The translations under genes were made by a program, and so were the position numbers. A stretch of 64,000 bases of DNA, taken from NCBI RefSeq assembly GCF_003692615.1, contig NZ_CP023540.1:1798001-1862000 (forward strand). The letters run 5' to 3'. Positions within the stretch are counted from its first letter, which is position 1, and the number at the start of each line of letters is the position of its first letter. Positions 1 through 9,318 of the stretch are shown here, piece by piece. Origin of the DNA: Chryseobacterium sp. 6424 (lineage in GTDB: Bacteria; Bacteroidota; Bacteroidia; Flavobacteriales; Weeksellaceae). The notes beneath the pieces are model-generated. The model had not been told where the DNA came from. It did not search any database and saw only the letters and a list, made by a program, of their open reading frames with translations.

Positions 1-534
1 GGTGTAGAATTCGCCTTTGCCCTTTCCTTCCGCCAAAGCAAAATTGGAGAGGAAATATTCGTACACGCGACCTACCAAATCGTGCTCCTTATCCGCAATG
101 GTATTTATTTGATTAATGGTATCCAGCAATGCCGAAAGTTTACTCACATCCAGCCCCAGTCGGGAAAAATAATTATCAGGAAGTGCACCTTTCAGCGCAG
201 GATTGTTTTGCTCTATCGTAAAAAGCGCGGTATCTATTTTCAGGGCGATGTCGGATTGCTTCGCCTGCTGCATCATGTAGCTCCAACGCGCTTGCTCGGG
301 TAGATAGAAAACATTTTTCATGGTGTAGAATTCCACCATGTCGGTAAACTGTTCTTTGCCTTCGGCAATGAGTTCCTGTTTTCTTTCTTCGAAGGTATCT
401 CCTGCAAATTTCAGGAAGATGAGACTGAGGACAATGTGTTTATATTCAGCAGATTCCACAGAACCCCGCAATTTGTTTGCGGAATCCCAAAGTGTTTCTT
501 CAATGGATTTGGACTTGGTAATTTTTTTGGCCAT
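1..534 (-). CDS. hsdM: Type I restriction-modification DNA methylase HsdM, N-terminal part (runs off window)
   Basis: Reading leftwards from ATG at 534, an open frame of 178 codons continues past the window edge. The N-terminus (AKKITKSKSIEETLWDSANK) and the SAEYKHIVLSLIFLK and GDTFEERKQEL segments match the HsdM N-terminal helical domain. The visible end, LVGRVYEYFLSNFA followed by GKGKGEFYT, is the start of the N6-adenine methylase domain just before its SAM-binding region. HsdM methylates adenine within the HsdRMS complex and protects host DNA from the HsdR nuclease. hsdS and hsdR would be expected further left, outside the window. A TAnnTTTG-type -7 box lies at 554-561, between the gene and the IS end at 630, so the promoter seems intact. 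Confidence 0.9.
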   Translation of the reverse strand, partial: MAKKITKSKSIEETLWDSANKLRGSVESAEYKHIVLSLIFLKFAGDTFEERKQELIAEGKEQFTDMVEFYTMKNVFYLPEQARWSYMMQQAKQSDIALKIDTALFTIEQNNPALKGALPDNYFSRLGLDVSKLSALLDTINQINTIADKEHDLVGRVYEYFLSNFALAEGKGKGEFYT

Positions 535-553
535 TCAAATTATCGTTATTCTT

Positions 554-561
554 CAAAAATA
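554..561 (-). promoter_or_regulatory. Putative -7 promoter box of hsdM
   Basis: On the minus strand this reads TATTTTTG, fitting the Bacteroidota sigma-A -7 consensus TAnnTTTG, 20 bases upstream of the hsdM start codon. No convincing -33 TTG is seen. The IS starts about 70 bases further upstream. Confidence 0.45.
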
Positions 562-629
562 AGAAAAAATAACTTTACTATATTTTCTTTTAATTTGATT
601 CTCTGAACATCTCGGTTCTTTTTCTTCAG

Positions 630-2015
<1,386 letters not shown>

Positions 2016-2100
2016 TTAATGCTCTAAGATACAAATTCTTGCAATAAAAAACAAGCTATTCTAAACCCAAAATACTAATAATCAGTAAATTATAGGTGGT

Positions 2101-2137
2101 TTAAGGAGAGACTAGATAATATTAGCCAAGATTCTAC
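2101..2137. repeat. Right terminal inverted repeat of the IS
   Basis: On the minus strand it begins GTAGAATCTTGGCTAA and ends near CCTTAA. The first 16 positions match the left end with only two mismatches. Confidence 0.65.
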
Positions 2138-2449
2138 AATTTTTTCATTTTTCAAGTAAAACCTTCACTACCTATGATTTTTCGAGAATTTAAATTCCAA
2201 ATGCAGAATCCTCTAGCTCATAAAATTTTATGATGTTACCCCCTTAAATTGATAATATTTTTAATGCTTTTATAATAATGTTCTTATTTTTCACCTGCTT
2301 ATTAAAATCTTCATATGTGAAAACAAAATCTTTAGGCATAGTTTACTGTATTTAATATATAATCAGGCATCTACAAGGTTTTTAGCCTTGAAAATTTATA
2401 ATAAAATGTCCAGTTTTTTAATAAAAAAACTGGACAAACAACACTTGAT
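2138..2449. other. AT-rich non-coding stretch between the IS and the mobilization genes
   Basis: No supported gene. Very AT-rich, holding only the hairpin at 2407-2436 described separately. It separates the right IS end from the 3' end of the mob operon. Confidence 0.6.
2407..2436 (-). terminator. Rho-independent terminator of the mob operon
   Basis: Perfect 13-bp stem: TGTCCAGTTTTTT (2407-2419) pairs with AAAAAACTGGACA (2424-2436), loop AATA. It lies 14 bases past the stop of the minus-strand gene at 2450 and is followed on that strand by TTTTAT. Confidence 0.8.
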
Positions 2450-3034
2450 TCACCTACTCTCATACCCCTCCTTAAACTTCAAGAACTTTTCTGCGTCCTT
2501 TGGATTTTTCTGCATCCATTTGTTCATCAGCATGGTGTTATGTTCCAGCTGCTTTACTTGCGCTGTTTCATAAATCGCCTTGTTTTCATTCTTGATCTCC
2601 TTGAGGATTTCCTCTCGAACCTCGGTCTTGGTGCGGATGCTCTCTCGGTACCAAGTTTTTCCGAGATAAACAGTTGCTGATAAAATAAAAAATGTAACCA
2701 GCAATATAGCCAGGATTCCGAAAAACCAATATTTAACTGTATCTGATTTCTGATGGAATTTTTCCAGATGCTTTATAACGTCCGGAGATAATTCTGCGAT
2801 AATATTGTTGGGGATGGATTTAAGCAATTCCTGCCGTTTTAGATTTTCTTCATGTGCCAGTGCTTGGATTTTCTTCACATCCTCCTTGATGTCGCAGTAC
2901 ATGTGGAAAATCGCCTTCCCCGAAATTTCTACCGCCTTATTACTTTCTATGACGCGGTGCAAAAGTTCGATGCCTGCATCTTGTGAAGAATAATTTTCTG
3001 TATTCTCTTGGTTGTTAAATTCGTTGTTATTCAT
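2450..3034 (-). CDS. Small membrane protein of the mobilization module, 194 aa
   Basis: Last gene of the minus-strand mob cluster, 33 bases after the relaxase gene. Residues 1-100 are hydrophilic, with a helical stretch (CDIKEDVKKIQALAHEENLK). One strong membrane segment follows at about 102-126 (YWFFGILAILLVTFFILSAT), then a charged, probably coiled-coil tail (TKTEVREEILKEIKNENKAI). Its place directly after a relaxase gene suggests an accessory part in mobilization, perhaps tethering the relaxosome to the membrane, but I recognise no named family. Start ATG at 3034 follows an AT-rich spacer. Function is inference from context only. Confidence 0.7.
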   Translation of the reverse strand: MNNNEFNNQENTENYSSQDAGIELLHRVIESNKAVEISGKAIFHMYCDIKEDVKKIQALAHEENLKRQELLKSIPNNIIAELSPDVIKHLEKFHQKSDTVKYWFFGILAILLVTFFILSATVYLGKTWYRESIRTKTEVREEILKEIKNENKAIYETAQVKQLEHNTMLMNKWMQKNPKDAEKFLKFKEGYESR

Positions 3035-3067
3035 TTTCTTTTTTTTATTGATGTTTTTTTTAAAGAC

Positions 3068-3976
3068 CTATCGCCTCCTTTTTCTCTTCCTCAGCAATTC
3101 GTCGTCAGCCGCCGGTGTGTAGCTCGGTTTGAGCAGTTCCTTCACGGCATTCTCAATCTCCTTGAGGGCTGATTTTTCCGGATGCTTTATTTCGTTCGTT
3201 TGCGGATTACTCTGACTGAAAATCGCCGAATGGTGGTTTTCCGCATTCCGGTTTAGGATTTCTTTGATGTCCTTAATCTTCAGTTTACTGGTGATCTCCG
3301 AAAGTTTGTAACCGGGATGGTACTGCCTCTGGGTTTGGTCGTTTATGTCCTTTAATCTAACAATCCGCATCCCCGAAATACCGTCCTTCACATTCTGCGA
3401 GAGCGTCACTCTGTAACCACATCTCCGCATATAATCCACCAAGTCGTCAAAATTTCTTGAGACCTTCAGACAGTTTTGCAGAACTTTCAGCATCTGCTGC
3501 TTTTTCTCTTTCCCTATTTCCACATCTGTTTTCAGGTTCATCTCTTTGCAGACATTTCGAACCGATTCACCAAAGCGTTTCCCGATATTGGCAGATTTTA
3601 CCGTGCATTTACCATAAACATCTATGCGGTTCACGATGAAGTGGATATGTTTCTGCTTCGTGGAATGGTGGACATCCAAGACGATCTGGTTATTTTCTGT
3701 AAGTCCCACATCCTTCAATGATTTTAAAGCCAGTTCCTTCAACTCTTCGTTCGTCAGACTGTCGCCAATTTCCTTTGGTGGAGAAATGTAACCCGTCAAA
3801 GCCCATTTCTTTACATTCGGATTTCTCTCGGCGACAATCTTCATCTCTTCAAATCTTTCCTCCGGCATTGTTGAAAGCAGGTTGTTGGAATAAACACATT
3901 CCGCCGTGCCTTTGTCATTACCGTTGTATTCAATCGCAATCTTACTGATCCTCCTCGTCGTTGCCGAATTGTTCAT
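3068..3976 (-). CDS. Relaxase / mobilization nuclease, 302 aa
   Basis: The segment VHHSTKQKHIHFIVNRID (residues 102-119) carries the H...HxH metal-binding motif and the following N-R of relaxase motif III (candidate ligands H104, H110, H112). The N-terminus IAIEYNGNDKGTAECVY has candidate nucleophilic tyrosines Y17 and Y29. Such proteins nick oriT on one strand and lead the strand into the recipient. The C-terminal 80 residues are basic and end in KRKRRR. At about 300 aa it is a compact relaxase as found in Bacteroidota mobilizable elements. It overlaps the upstream MobC-like gene by 35 bases, indicating translational coupling. No coupling protein or type IV secretion genes are visible, so it would depend on a helper element. 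Confidence 0.88.
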   Translation of the reverse strand: MNNSATTRRISKIAIEYNGNDKGTAECVYSNNLLSTMPEERFEEMKIVAERNPNVKKWALTGYISPPKEIGDSLTNEELKELALKSLKDVGLTENNQIVLDVHHSTKQKHIHFIVNRIDVYGKCTVKSANIGKRFGESVRNVCKEMNLKTDVEIGKEKKQQMLKVLQNCLKVSRNFDDLVDYMRRCGYRVTLSQNVKDGISGMRIVRLKDINDQTQRQYHPGYKLSEITSKLKIKDIKEILNRNAENHHSAIFSQSNPQTNEIKHPEKSALKEIENAVKELLKPSYTPAADDELLRKRKRRR

Positions 3977-4418
3977 GCTTGATGATTTGTTGGTAGAGGT
4001 ATTCCCGGATCAACCTCGTTGTGGTTTGAATTTCCTCAAGAATCTCTTTCTTGTTTTCAAACTCATTCCATTCTCTGTTCCGGAGCAGATTGGATATCCT
4101 TATAAAATTGTTGCCGTAATTCAACAGAACCGCGTCGGTTTGAAACTCGTTTATTTTGAGTTCTTTTTCGGTTGAAACCAGTCTTAAATATTTTGATATT
4201 TTGAGTTTGTAGAAGTCAGCCTCCTTTTGAATTTTCTCAAACTCCTTTTCGGTAAAACGAACTGAGACTACCTTCGAAAATTGGTTCGCCGTCTTCTTTT
4301 TCAAACCTCCCTCTCTACCGATTTCGCGAAAGCGGTTCCTTCTTTTTTCTTCTGCAACCTTTGCAATTTGCTGCTCGGAAATCTGTCTTACAAACTGTTT
4401 TAAAAAGTCATTTTTCAT
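3942..4418 (-). CDS. MobC-like relaxosome accessory protein, 158 aa
   Basis: The middle contains SVRFTEKEFEKIQKEADFYK followed by LKISKYLRLV, which is the pattern of MobC/ribbon-helix-helix nicking accessory proteins. The C-terminal half (NYGNNFIRISNLLRN and following helices) matches the MobC domain that contacts the relaxase. Such proteins bind oriT and help the relaxase melt and nick DNA. The N-terminus is basic (EEKRRNRFREIGREGGLKKK). The gene precedes and overlaps the relaxase, and a 238-base non-coding region lies immediately upstream, the likely oriT. No frameshift or odd feature seen. Confidence 0.8.
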   Translation of the reverse strand: MKNDFLKQFVRQISEQQIAKVAEEKRRNRFREIGREGGLKKKTANQFSKVVSVRFTEKEFEKIQKEADFYKLKISKYLRLVSTEKELKINEFQTDAVLLNYGNNFIRISNLLRNREWNEFENKKEILEEIQTTTRLIREYLYQQIIKHEQFGNDEEDQ

Positions 4419-4656
4419 ATTGTGTTTATGTGGTGTTTAATTTTTTTATAATTTTAAACTATGGGCTTGAATCGTAGTTCCAGACATGCGTTTCCGACGA
4501 TAGGAGGAAACCAAAATGTTCCAATTTTACGATGAGCGGATACGCTTATTGTAAACATTGGGTACTTTTTGCACTAAGTACATGGCAAGTTTTTACCCAG
4601 CTTTTTTAGAGCATTCCACCTGTGCTTATTTTGCGCAGGCCGGCTTGTATGAATCT
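4419..4656. other. Candidate oriT region upstream of mobC
   Basis: Non-coding 238 bases between the primase-like gene and mobC, where oriT usually lies in such elements. It contains an inverted repeat GTACTT (4560s) ... AAGTAC, and GATGAGCG/CGCTTATT half-repeats around 4530-4555. No nick site can be assigned by eye. The role is inferred from position only. Confidence 0.35.
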
Positions 4657-5574
4657 TCATCTTTTTCTCCTGTAAATATTCCGGTTTCCCTCGGACTCGT
4701 GTATGGCTGTTTGATTTTTTTCAAGCTTATTTTCAAGTGTCTTTTCTTCCTGTGATATCAGGAAATCATTCAGATCTTGATGACGGAAATATTCATTCGA
4801 CCGGTCATCTGCCTCCGGGAATATTTTCAAAATTGAATCCCTGCACTGTTCGCCGGCGCGGTCGTTATCCAAGTACATTTCGACAGATTTATAATTTCCA
4901 AAAAGCCCGGATGCCTTGTGAACCATGGCGACAGAGTTCAGAATTAGATAGTCGGAAGGTGTCTTTTCTGGTTCTAAAATTTTATGGGAGAGGTAATCGG
5001 TAAAGCCCTCGAAAACCTTGAGGTTTTCAGAATTATTTTTTATCGTGGTGATATCCTTTTTTCCAAGACAGATTTTGGAAAAACTGCTGCGGATTTCGTA
5101 GCCTCCCGAATCGTTTTTAAAACCGAGCCCAAAATATCTCTTGTCGTTAATCCGGTAGTGGACTTCGCTCAATGCCGATTTTTGTGACTCGAGTTTTCTT
5201 GATTTCAAATAGTCTAACAATGCCGGGTGAATAACTTCCTTTACTTCGAGAATTTGATTTGTATTTTCAGTAGTAATTGCTTCCGTCACACTCGGCTTTT
5301 TATAAGAAAAATCGAAACGAGAAAGATATTCAAGAGCATCGGATACAGTGCATTGTTTGAGCTCCTGAACTATCGACACGACATCGTATTGTTTTCCAGT
5401 GCCAAAATCAAAGGCAATATTTTTCACATAATTCATTAATAAACTTGGCGTTCGTTCTTGTCGATTGATAGCATAATAATAGGCTGTTTTCGGATGTTCT
5501 TTGCTTGGGAATAGAGAAAAACTTTCCATTACTTCTTTGATGCTGATATTCTCGTTCGCTTGTTTGCAGTTCAT
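4657..5574 (-). CDS. Toprim-domain DNA primase-like protein, 305 aa
   Basis: The N-terminal 90 residues resemble the CHC2 region of DnaG-type primases (RTPSLLMNY, IAFDFGTGKQYDVVSIVQEL), but the zinc-binding cysteines and histidine are not recognisable. The Toprim domain follows: LKVFEGFTDYLSH with E189, then SVEMYLDNDRAGEQC with the acidic pair D236/D238. Mobilizable and conjugative elements of Bacteroidota often carry such a protein near the mobilization genes, probably to prime the complementary strand after transfer. It has no separate helicase domain; the VapE-like gene upstream could supply that. The C-terminus is charged (HESEGNRNIYRRKR). The start follows a long intergenic region with AGGTAA repeats. 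Confidence 0.82.
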   Translation of the reverse strand: MNCKQANENISIKEVMESFSLFPSKEHPKTAYYYAINRQERTPSLLMNYVKNIAFDFGTGKQYDVVSIVQELKQCTVSDALEYLSRFDFSYKKPSVTEAITTENTNQILEVKEVIHPALLDYLKSRKLESQKSALSEVHYRINDKRYFGLGFKNDSGGYEIRSSFSKICLGKKDITTIKNNSENLKVFEGFTDYLSHKILEPEKTPSDYLILNSVAMVHKASGLFGNYKSVEMYLDNDRAGEQCRDSILKIFPEADDRSNEYFRHQDLNDFLISQEEKTLENKLEKNQTAIHESEGNRNIYRRKR

Positions 5575-5634
5575 TTTTTGTGTTTTTTAAAGTTTATCTT
5601 TTTATATCCAGTTATGTTTTTACCGTTTTTCCAT

Positions 5635-5817
5635 ACCTGCCTACTTAAATATTGAATATCAGTTAGTTATATTAATTAATGACTTACCTTGTTGTTACCT
5701 GTTAATTGGATCCCTTCTTTAACTATGGTAGTTTTTAGGTAAAGTCTTATCTATTTGATTACCTTCATAAAAATTTGAAAATGAGTTCTGTAAGTCCACT
5801 TAGGTAAGTAGGTAGGA
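5635..5817. repeat. Cluster of AGGTAA/TTACCT motifs between replication genes
   Basis: Non-coding space between the helicase-like and primase-like genes has repeated short motifs in both orientations: CCTGCCTACTTAAA near 5637, TTACCT twice at 5684-5700, TTAGGTAAAG at 5735, TTACCTT at 5759, and TTAGGTAAGTAGGTAGGA at 5800-5817. The first and last copies form an inverted pair around the region. They may be binding sites for the element's own HTH or replication protein. This is a pattern seen by eye; function is inference. Confidence 0.45.
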
Positions 5818-5848
5818 TAAATTGAATGTCAAGGATTTAAACTTTCTT

Positions 5849-7036
5849 TCAGTCAATCTTTCTTCGGATCAGGTAGCCGTAAACCTGCAGTTTCGGATGC
5901 TTGATTCTTTCATACTTGAGCCTGGTGAGCGCCTTTCCGACCTTGATGTTGTTCAATCTTAAATTCAGGGCGTTGTTCATTGCCACAACGATGTCCGTCG
6001 CCGTAAGAAAATCCTTGATGTCCTTCGATTTCTCGAAGTGTGCGGAAACGATTTCCTGCTCAAGTGAAAGCTGGGAAAACTGCTCGTTCCTCAGCTCATT
6101 AGCCTCTATGTCCGAGAGCGTCATTTCCGGTTGGTAAATTTTTCTTTCAAAAGCATTGTGGTACGCCTGCGCCCATACCTTGTCTATGTCTATTTCCTTG
6201 GAATAATTGAAGTTAATGCTTAAAACTTCGAAAACCAGCCACCTTACGCTTCCTGTCTCGTCGGTAAGGAAATCTGTTCTGTTGGTGGAGGCAACAAAGG
6301 AACATATCCTATCCATGTTCTCCGGCTTCCGTCCGTAAGGCACCCTTACTTTTGCGCCGCCCATCGAGATGAAGGATTTCAGGGTGTTGACATCCGATTT
6401 GGACAGCACGGCCAGCTCGTCCGCATTGAGGATGAAATTTTTGCAGATGGCAATGATGCCGTCCTTGTCCACTGTGACATTTTCGGAATAATAATCCCTG
6501 AGCCCGTCCGGGATGAGGAACCGCAGGAAGGTGGTTTTGCCCGTGTTCTGTTTGGAGCTTGCCAGCACGAGGCACTGCTTGTTGACATAGTCTTTCTTCA
6601 GGGCGCAGAGCACGGCGCGGGTCAGCCACTTCTCGAGGTGGTAGCGGAACGCTTCGCTGTCGTTGGTCCGGACAAATCCCGCCAGCTTCCGGATATGGTC
6701 TTCGCCGTCCCAGCCCGCGAGTTTTTTAAAGTATTCCGCTATCGGGTTGTATCTCTTTATCAAGTGGCTCCGTACGAGGATCTCCAACTTCTGCATGGTG
6801 ATCTGCATCCCGGCCTGTACGAGTTCTATCAGCAGGGAGTTGATGTTTAGCTCCGTCCAGCTGTCCTTTCCCTTGAGCGATATTTCTATCTCCAGGGCGA
6901 TGGCGTTAAAGCGAAGGTCATACTTGCTTTCAAGATACTTCATCACCATATCGAAAATGGTAGTGGTCTCGGAAGCGGTTTGGTACAGAACAGGGATTTT
7001 TTGCTCCTCAGCCGGCTTGTTGGTTATTTCTTCCAT
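5849..7036 (-). CDS. VapE/VirE-like primase-associated ATPase (helicase), 395 aa
   Basis: Contains the virulence-associated E P-loop domain: Walker A KQNTGKTT (162-169), a Walker B-like FILNADELAV with D206/E207, and a polar sensor in SFVASTNRTDFL (N252), typical of superfamily 3-like helicases next to phage and element primases. The preceding motif YFKKLAGWDGEDHIRKLAG is also conserved in the family. It overlaps the upstream HTH gene by 13 bases. It probably unwinds element DNA during replication or after transfer, with the Toprim protein downstream. The coding stretch about 6300-6900 is GC-richer than the genes on either side, hinting at a separate origin of this segment. Confidence 0.85.
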   Translation of the reverse strand: MEEITNKPAEEQKIPVLYQTASETTTIFDMVMKYLESKYDLRFNAIALEIEISLKGKDSWTELNINSLLIELVQAGMQITMQKLEILVRSHLIKRYNPIAEYFKKLAGWDGEDHIRKLAGFVRTNDSEAFRYHLEKWLTRAVLCALKKDYVNKQCLVLASSKQNTGKTTFLRFLIPDGLRDYYSENVTVDKDGIIAICKNFILNADELAVLSKSDVNTLKSFISMGGAKVRVPYGRKPENMDRICSFVASTNRTDFLTDETGSVRWLVFEVLSINFNYSKEIDIDKVWAQAYHNAFERKIYQPEMTLSDIEANELRNEQFSQLSLEQEIVSAHFEKSKDIKDFLTATDIVVAMNNALNLRLNNIKVGKALTRLKYERIKHPKLQVYGYLIRRKID

Positions 7037-7401
7037 CGCTCCAGAATTTCCTGCTCGAATGCGTCATAGTCATCATTTTGTATTTCCTCCACATTATCCC
7101 CCAGAAGATAAGCTTCGAGGTCCTCTTTGCGAAAGTAGATTTTCTTTTGCCCCTTCTTTTTGTAGGCCTTCAATTTGCCGTGGTGTTTGAGTTGGTAGAG
7201 ATAGTCCGGATCCAGGTTGAGGAACAGCGCAGCCTCTTCCTTAGAATAGATGTTCTTGGTTCCGAGGGCGAGCATCTGTAGCGCCTTCGAGGTAAACTCT
7301 TTTTGCGAGTTTACCAAAGTGGACATTTGGCTTTCTAGCGCAGCTAGTCTTTCTTGGTCTTTCATTTCGTTGAATTTTGTTGAGGCCAAGATATTTCCCA
7401 A
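7024..7401 (-). CDS. Helix-turn-helix (excisionase-type) DNA-binding protein, 125 aa
   Basis: Residues about 52-100 (IYSKEEAALFLNLDPDYLYQ, then LKAYKKKGQKKIYFRKEDLE) match the winged HTH of the MerR/excisionase family widely used by mobile elements of Bacteroidota. The N-terminal 40 residues look like a short coiled coil (DQERLAALESQMSTLVNSQK). First gene of the minus-strand replication-mobilization cluster, overlapping the helicase-like gene. A role in excision or in regulating the cluster is likely; which of the two cannot be told from sequence alone. Confidence 0.78.
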   Translation of the reverse strand: MGNILASTKFNEMKDQERLAALESQMSTLVNSQKEFTSKALQMLALGTKNIYSKEEAALFLNLDPDYLYQLKHHGKLKAYKKKGQKKIYFRKEDLEAYLLGDNVEEIQNDDYDAFEQEILERWKK

Positions 7402-7621
7402 AGAAAAAGCCGCCTAAAAGCGACTTAAAAAGTTTTTTGTAAAATAAAACAACCTAAAGAAATGTGCATTTCGCAGGAGGTTTTGTTTTATAATATATTA
7501 TGAAATTTAATTTTAAAAACGATAAAAAATCGCATTTAAATAATTGATTTACAATAAAATGATTAATCTAAAATATTTATCTGACAAATTGAAAATACCC
7601 ATATTCCTACTAAAAAAGACA

Positions 7622-8533
7622 TCAAGAAAGATATTTCGACAAATTTTTAGAATTTATGGGCTGGTTTTCTAGTTCTCCCTTCCGTGTCAGGGCGGAAGCT
7701 GTTTCGTTTATGATTTCGGCAGTCTCCGCCTGAGAATATTTTTCCGCCTTACATTTTTCAATCAGGTCGGTATATCGGGAGAAGAAGTCAAGGATAGGTT
7801 GAATACTCACGCCGTTTCGTGGAATTTTTGTAAAAATAATCTTGCCATTCTTTCTTTTTCTTAGCAGAAAATCCTCTAGCGGCTGTCTAGATTCCTCACT
7901 TATAAAATACTCCGTCATAAGGTTAGATATATTCAAATTTGTCGTGTTCCTTAACTCAAATGGAAAGTCCGAGGTTTTCAGCAATCGGTTATTTTCGTCA
8001 GCCAATAAATGAATCTCGGTGCTGATATCCTTATGAATCTGTATCTCTCCTGCTAGGCTTTCCTTAGTATGCTGAATTTCTTTTTTCAATTCGGCAGCAT
8101 GATGGGTAACCGTATCGGCAGCATTTTGCTTCTCCAAGAAAACAAAGCGTTCGTCATATCTCTTCCTTTGAAATTCTCGAAACGCTTTCAGAGGTTTTCC
8201 GGGGTGATCCATTTTTGCCTCAAGCAATACCAAAATAATGATCTGTATAACGATATAGAAAAAGACTTCAACAAAGTCCGGCTCCATCTCCTGTATCTGC
8301 ATCAGTATCTTTACGCCCCAGAAAAATGAAAGTACAACGGATATGGCCAATCCCGACACCACTATTAAAAAACGGTCTGTGTTCCAACTGTTATACCAAC
8401 TGGCTTTCTCTGAACGATAATAATTGATAGCAAATGGGCTTACAGCGAACCAGATCCGGCCAAGAAGAAAGCTCGGAATGAGTATTGTGAAAATTAGTAT
8501 CGTGGTATAAGCGACAAGATATATACTATCCAT
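7622..8533 (-). CDS. Unknown membrane protein with coiled coil, 303 aa
   Basis: Three hydrophobic segments lie in the first 115 residues (about 3-32, 52-76 and 88-108), followed by a long helical, coiled-coil-like region (about 118-195) and a soluble C-terminal domain (about 196-303) with ISNLMTEYFISEESRQPLED and YSQAETAEIINETASALTRK. The gene sits next to the tRNA end of the element, where elements often keep cargo or control genes. I recognise no family. It is separated from the HTH gene by about 220 AT-rich bases and probably has its own promoter. It could be a defence, immunity or regulatory membrane protein, but nothing in the sequence decides this. Confidence 0.65.
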   Translation of the reverse strand: MDSIYLVAYTTILIFTILIPSFLLGRIWFAVSPFAINYYRSEKASWYNSWNTDRFLIVVSGLAISVVLSFFWGVKILMQIQEMEPDFVEVFFYIVIQIIILVLLEAKMDHPGKPLKAFREFQRKRYDERFVFLEKQNAADTVTHHAAELKKEIQHTKESLAGEIQIHKDISTEIHLLADENNRLLKTSDFPFELRNTTNLNISNLMTEYFISEESRQPLEDFLLRKRKNGKIIFTKIPRNGVSIQPILDFFSRYTDLIEKCKAEKYSQAETAEIINETASALTRKGELENQPINSKNLSKYLS

Positions 8534-8583
8534 TTAGTTTCTATACAAAATAACAGCACTAATATAGCAATAAAATAAATTTA

Positions 8584-8605
8584 AAATGTTCGTCAAATGT
8601 TCGTC
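8584..8605. repeat. Perfect 11-bp tandem repeat at the element-tRNA junction
   Basis: AAATGTTCGTC occurs twice in direct tandem (8584-8594 and 8595-8605), about 52 bases from the tRNA 3' end on the element side. Such repeats beside an attachment site could be integrase or excisionase arm sites. Confidence 0.5.
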
Positions 8606-8610
8606 AAAAA

Positions 8611-8645
8611 TAAAAAAAAGACACTTACAAAATTTCGTAAGTGTC
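8611..8645 (-). terminator. Rho-independent terminator of tRNA-Met
   Basis: GACACTTAC (8620-8628) pairs perfectly with GTAAGTGTC (8637-8645); read on the minus strand it is followed by a run of eight T (8612-8619 complement). It starts 12 bases past the tRNA 3' end. Confidence 0.85.
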
Positions 8646-8657
8646 TGATTTTTAGAG

Positions 8658-8731
8658 TGGCCCAGCTTGGGCTCGAACCAAGGACTTGCTGATTATGAGT
8701 CAGCTACTCTAACCAACTGAGTTACAAGGCC
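8658..8731 (-). tRNA. tRNA-Met (anticodon CAT)
   Basis: Cloverleaf seen on the minus strand: acceptor GGCCTTG/CTGGGCC (one T-T mismatch), D stem ACTC/GAGT with GTTGGTTA loop, anticodon stem GCTGA/TCAGC with loop CTCATAA giving anticodon CAT, variable loop AAGTC, T stem CTTGG/CCAAG with loop TTCGAGC, discriminator A. CCA is not encoded. The D arm and normal 5' pairing favour elongator Met; an Ile2 tRNA with lysidine-modified CAT cannot be fully excluded. Its 3' end borders the accessory region and is the probable attachment site. Confidence 0.93.
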
Positions 8732-8806
8732 AGAAAACAGATTCATGGCATTCCTCTGTTTTGCGAGTGTGCAAATGTAAAAATTTTTCCTATATCATGA
8801 AAATTT

Positions 8807-9205
8807 TTATGCTTTTTCCTGACATAATTCTACCAAAACCCCATTCGTAGATTTCGGATGCAGAAACACTACCAGTTTATTATCAGCGCCATCTTTGGGC
8901 TCTTCAGAGATAAATTCAAAACCTTCATTCTTCAGACGCGCGATTTCTTCCACGATATTTTCCACCCCAAAAGCTATATGATGGATGCCCTCCCCTTTTT
9001 TACCAAGAAAACGGGCAATCGGGCTGTCAGCATTGCTGGCTTCTAGCAGTTCTACCTTACTGTCGCCCACTTCATAAAAAGAGGTGGTAACGCCTTCGCG
9101 CGCTACCTTTTCCTGTTTATAGGATGATTTCCCTAAAAGTCTCTCAAAAAGCCGGTCGGAGGTTTCCAATGATTTCACGGCGATGCCTATATGTTCAATT
9201 TTCAT
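8807..9205 (-). CDS. mce: Methylmalonyl-CoA epimerase, 132 aa
   Basis: VOC/glyoxalase-fold protein of the normal family length. The N-terminus MKIEHIGIAVKSL, the segment GEGIHHIAFGVENI and the end GVLVELCQEK carry the expected metal ligands (H5, H75 or H76, E126). It interconverts R- and S-methylmalonyl-CoA in the propionyl-CoA to succinyl-CoA route, in the cytosol. Single gene, divergent from rbfA. ATG start at 9205. Confidence 0.9.
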   Translation of the reverse strand: MKIEHIGIAVKSLETSDRLFERLLGKSSYKQEKVAREGVTTSFYEVGDSKVELLEASNADSPIARFLGKKGEGIHHIAFGVENIVEEIARLKNEGFEFISEEPKDGADNKLVVFLHPKSTNGVLVELCQEKA

Positions 9206-9306
9206 GATTCACAAGTTTAAAAAAATCCAGTGACAGTAACAAATCATGCAGAACAAGCACTGCATTTCATCGATATTCCGTCTCTGAAAGTATCAAACAA
9301 AAATAC

Positions 9307-9314
9307 TAAATTTG
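9307..9314 (+). promoter_or_regulatory. -7 box immediately before rbfA (leaderless start)
   Basis: TAAATTTG fits TAnnTTTG. Only four bases separate it from the rbfA ATG at 9319, so transcription would begin at or next to the start codon. Confidence 0.55.
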
Positions 9315-9318
9315 CACT

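Noticed and set aside
82-562. Two plus-strand frames at the left edge
   Set aside because: Both are antisense to the hsdM N-terminus, which is clearly coding.
6663-7190. 175-aa plus-strand frame
   Set aside because: Covers parts of two well-supported minus-strand genes (helicase-like and HTH) and has no domain.
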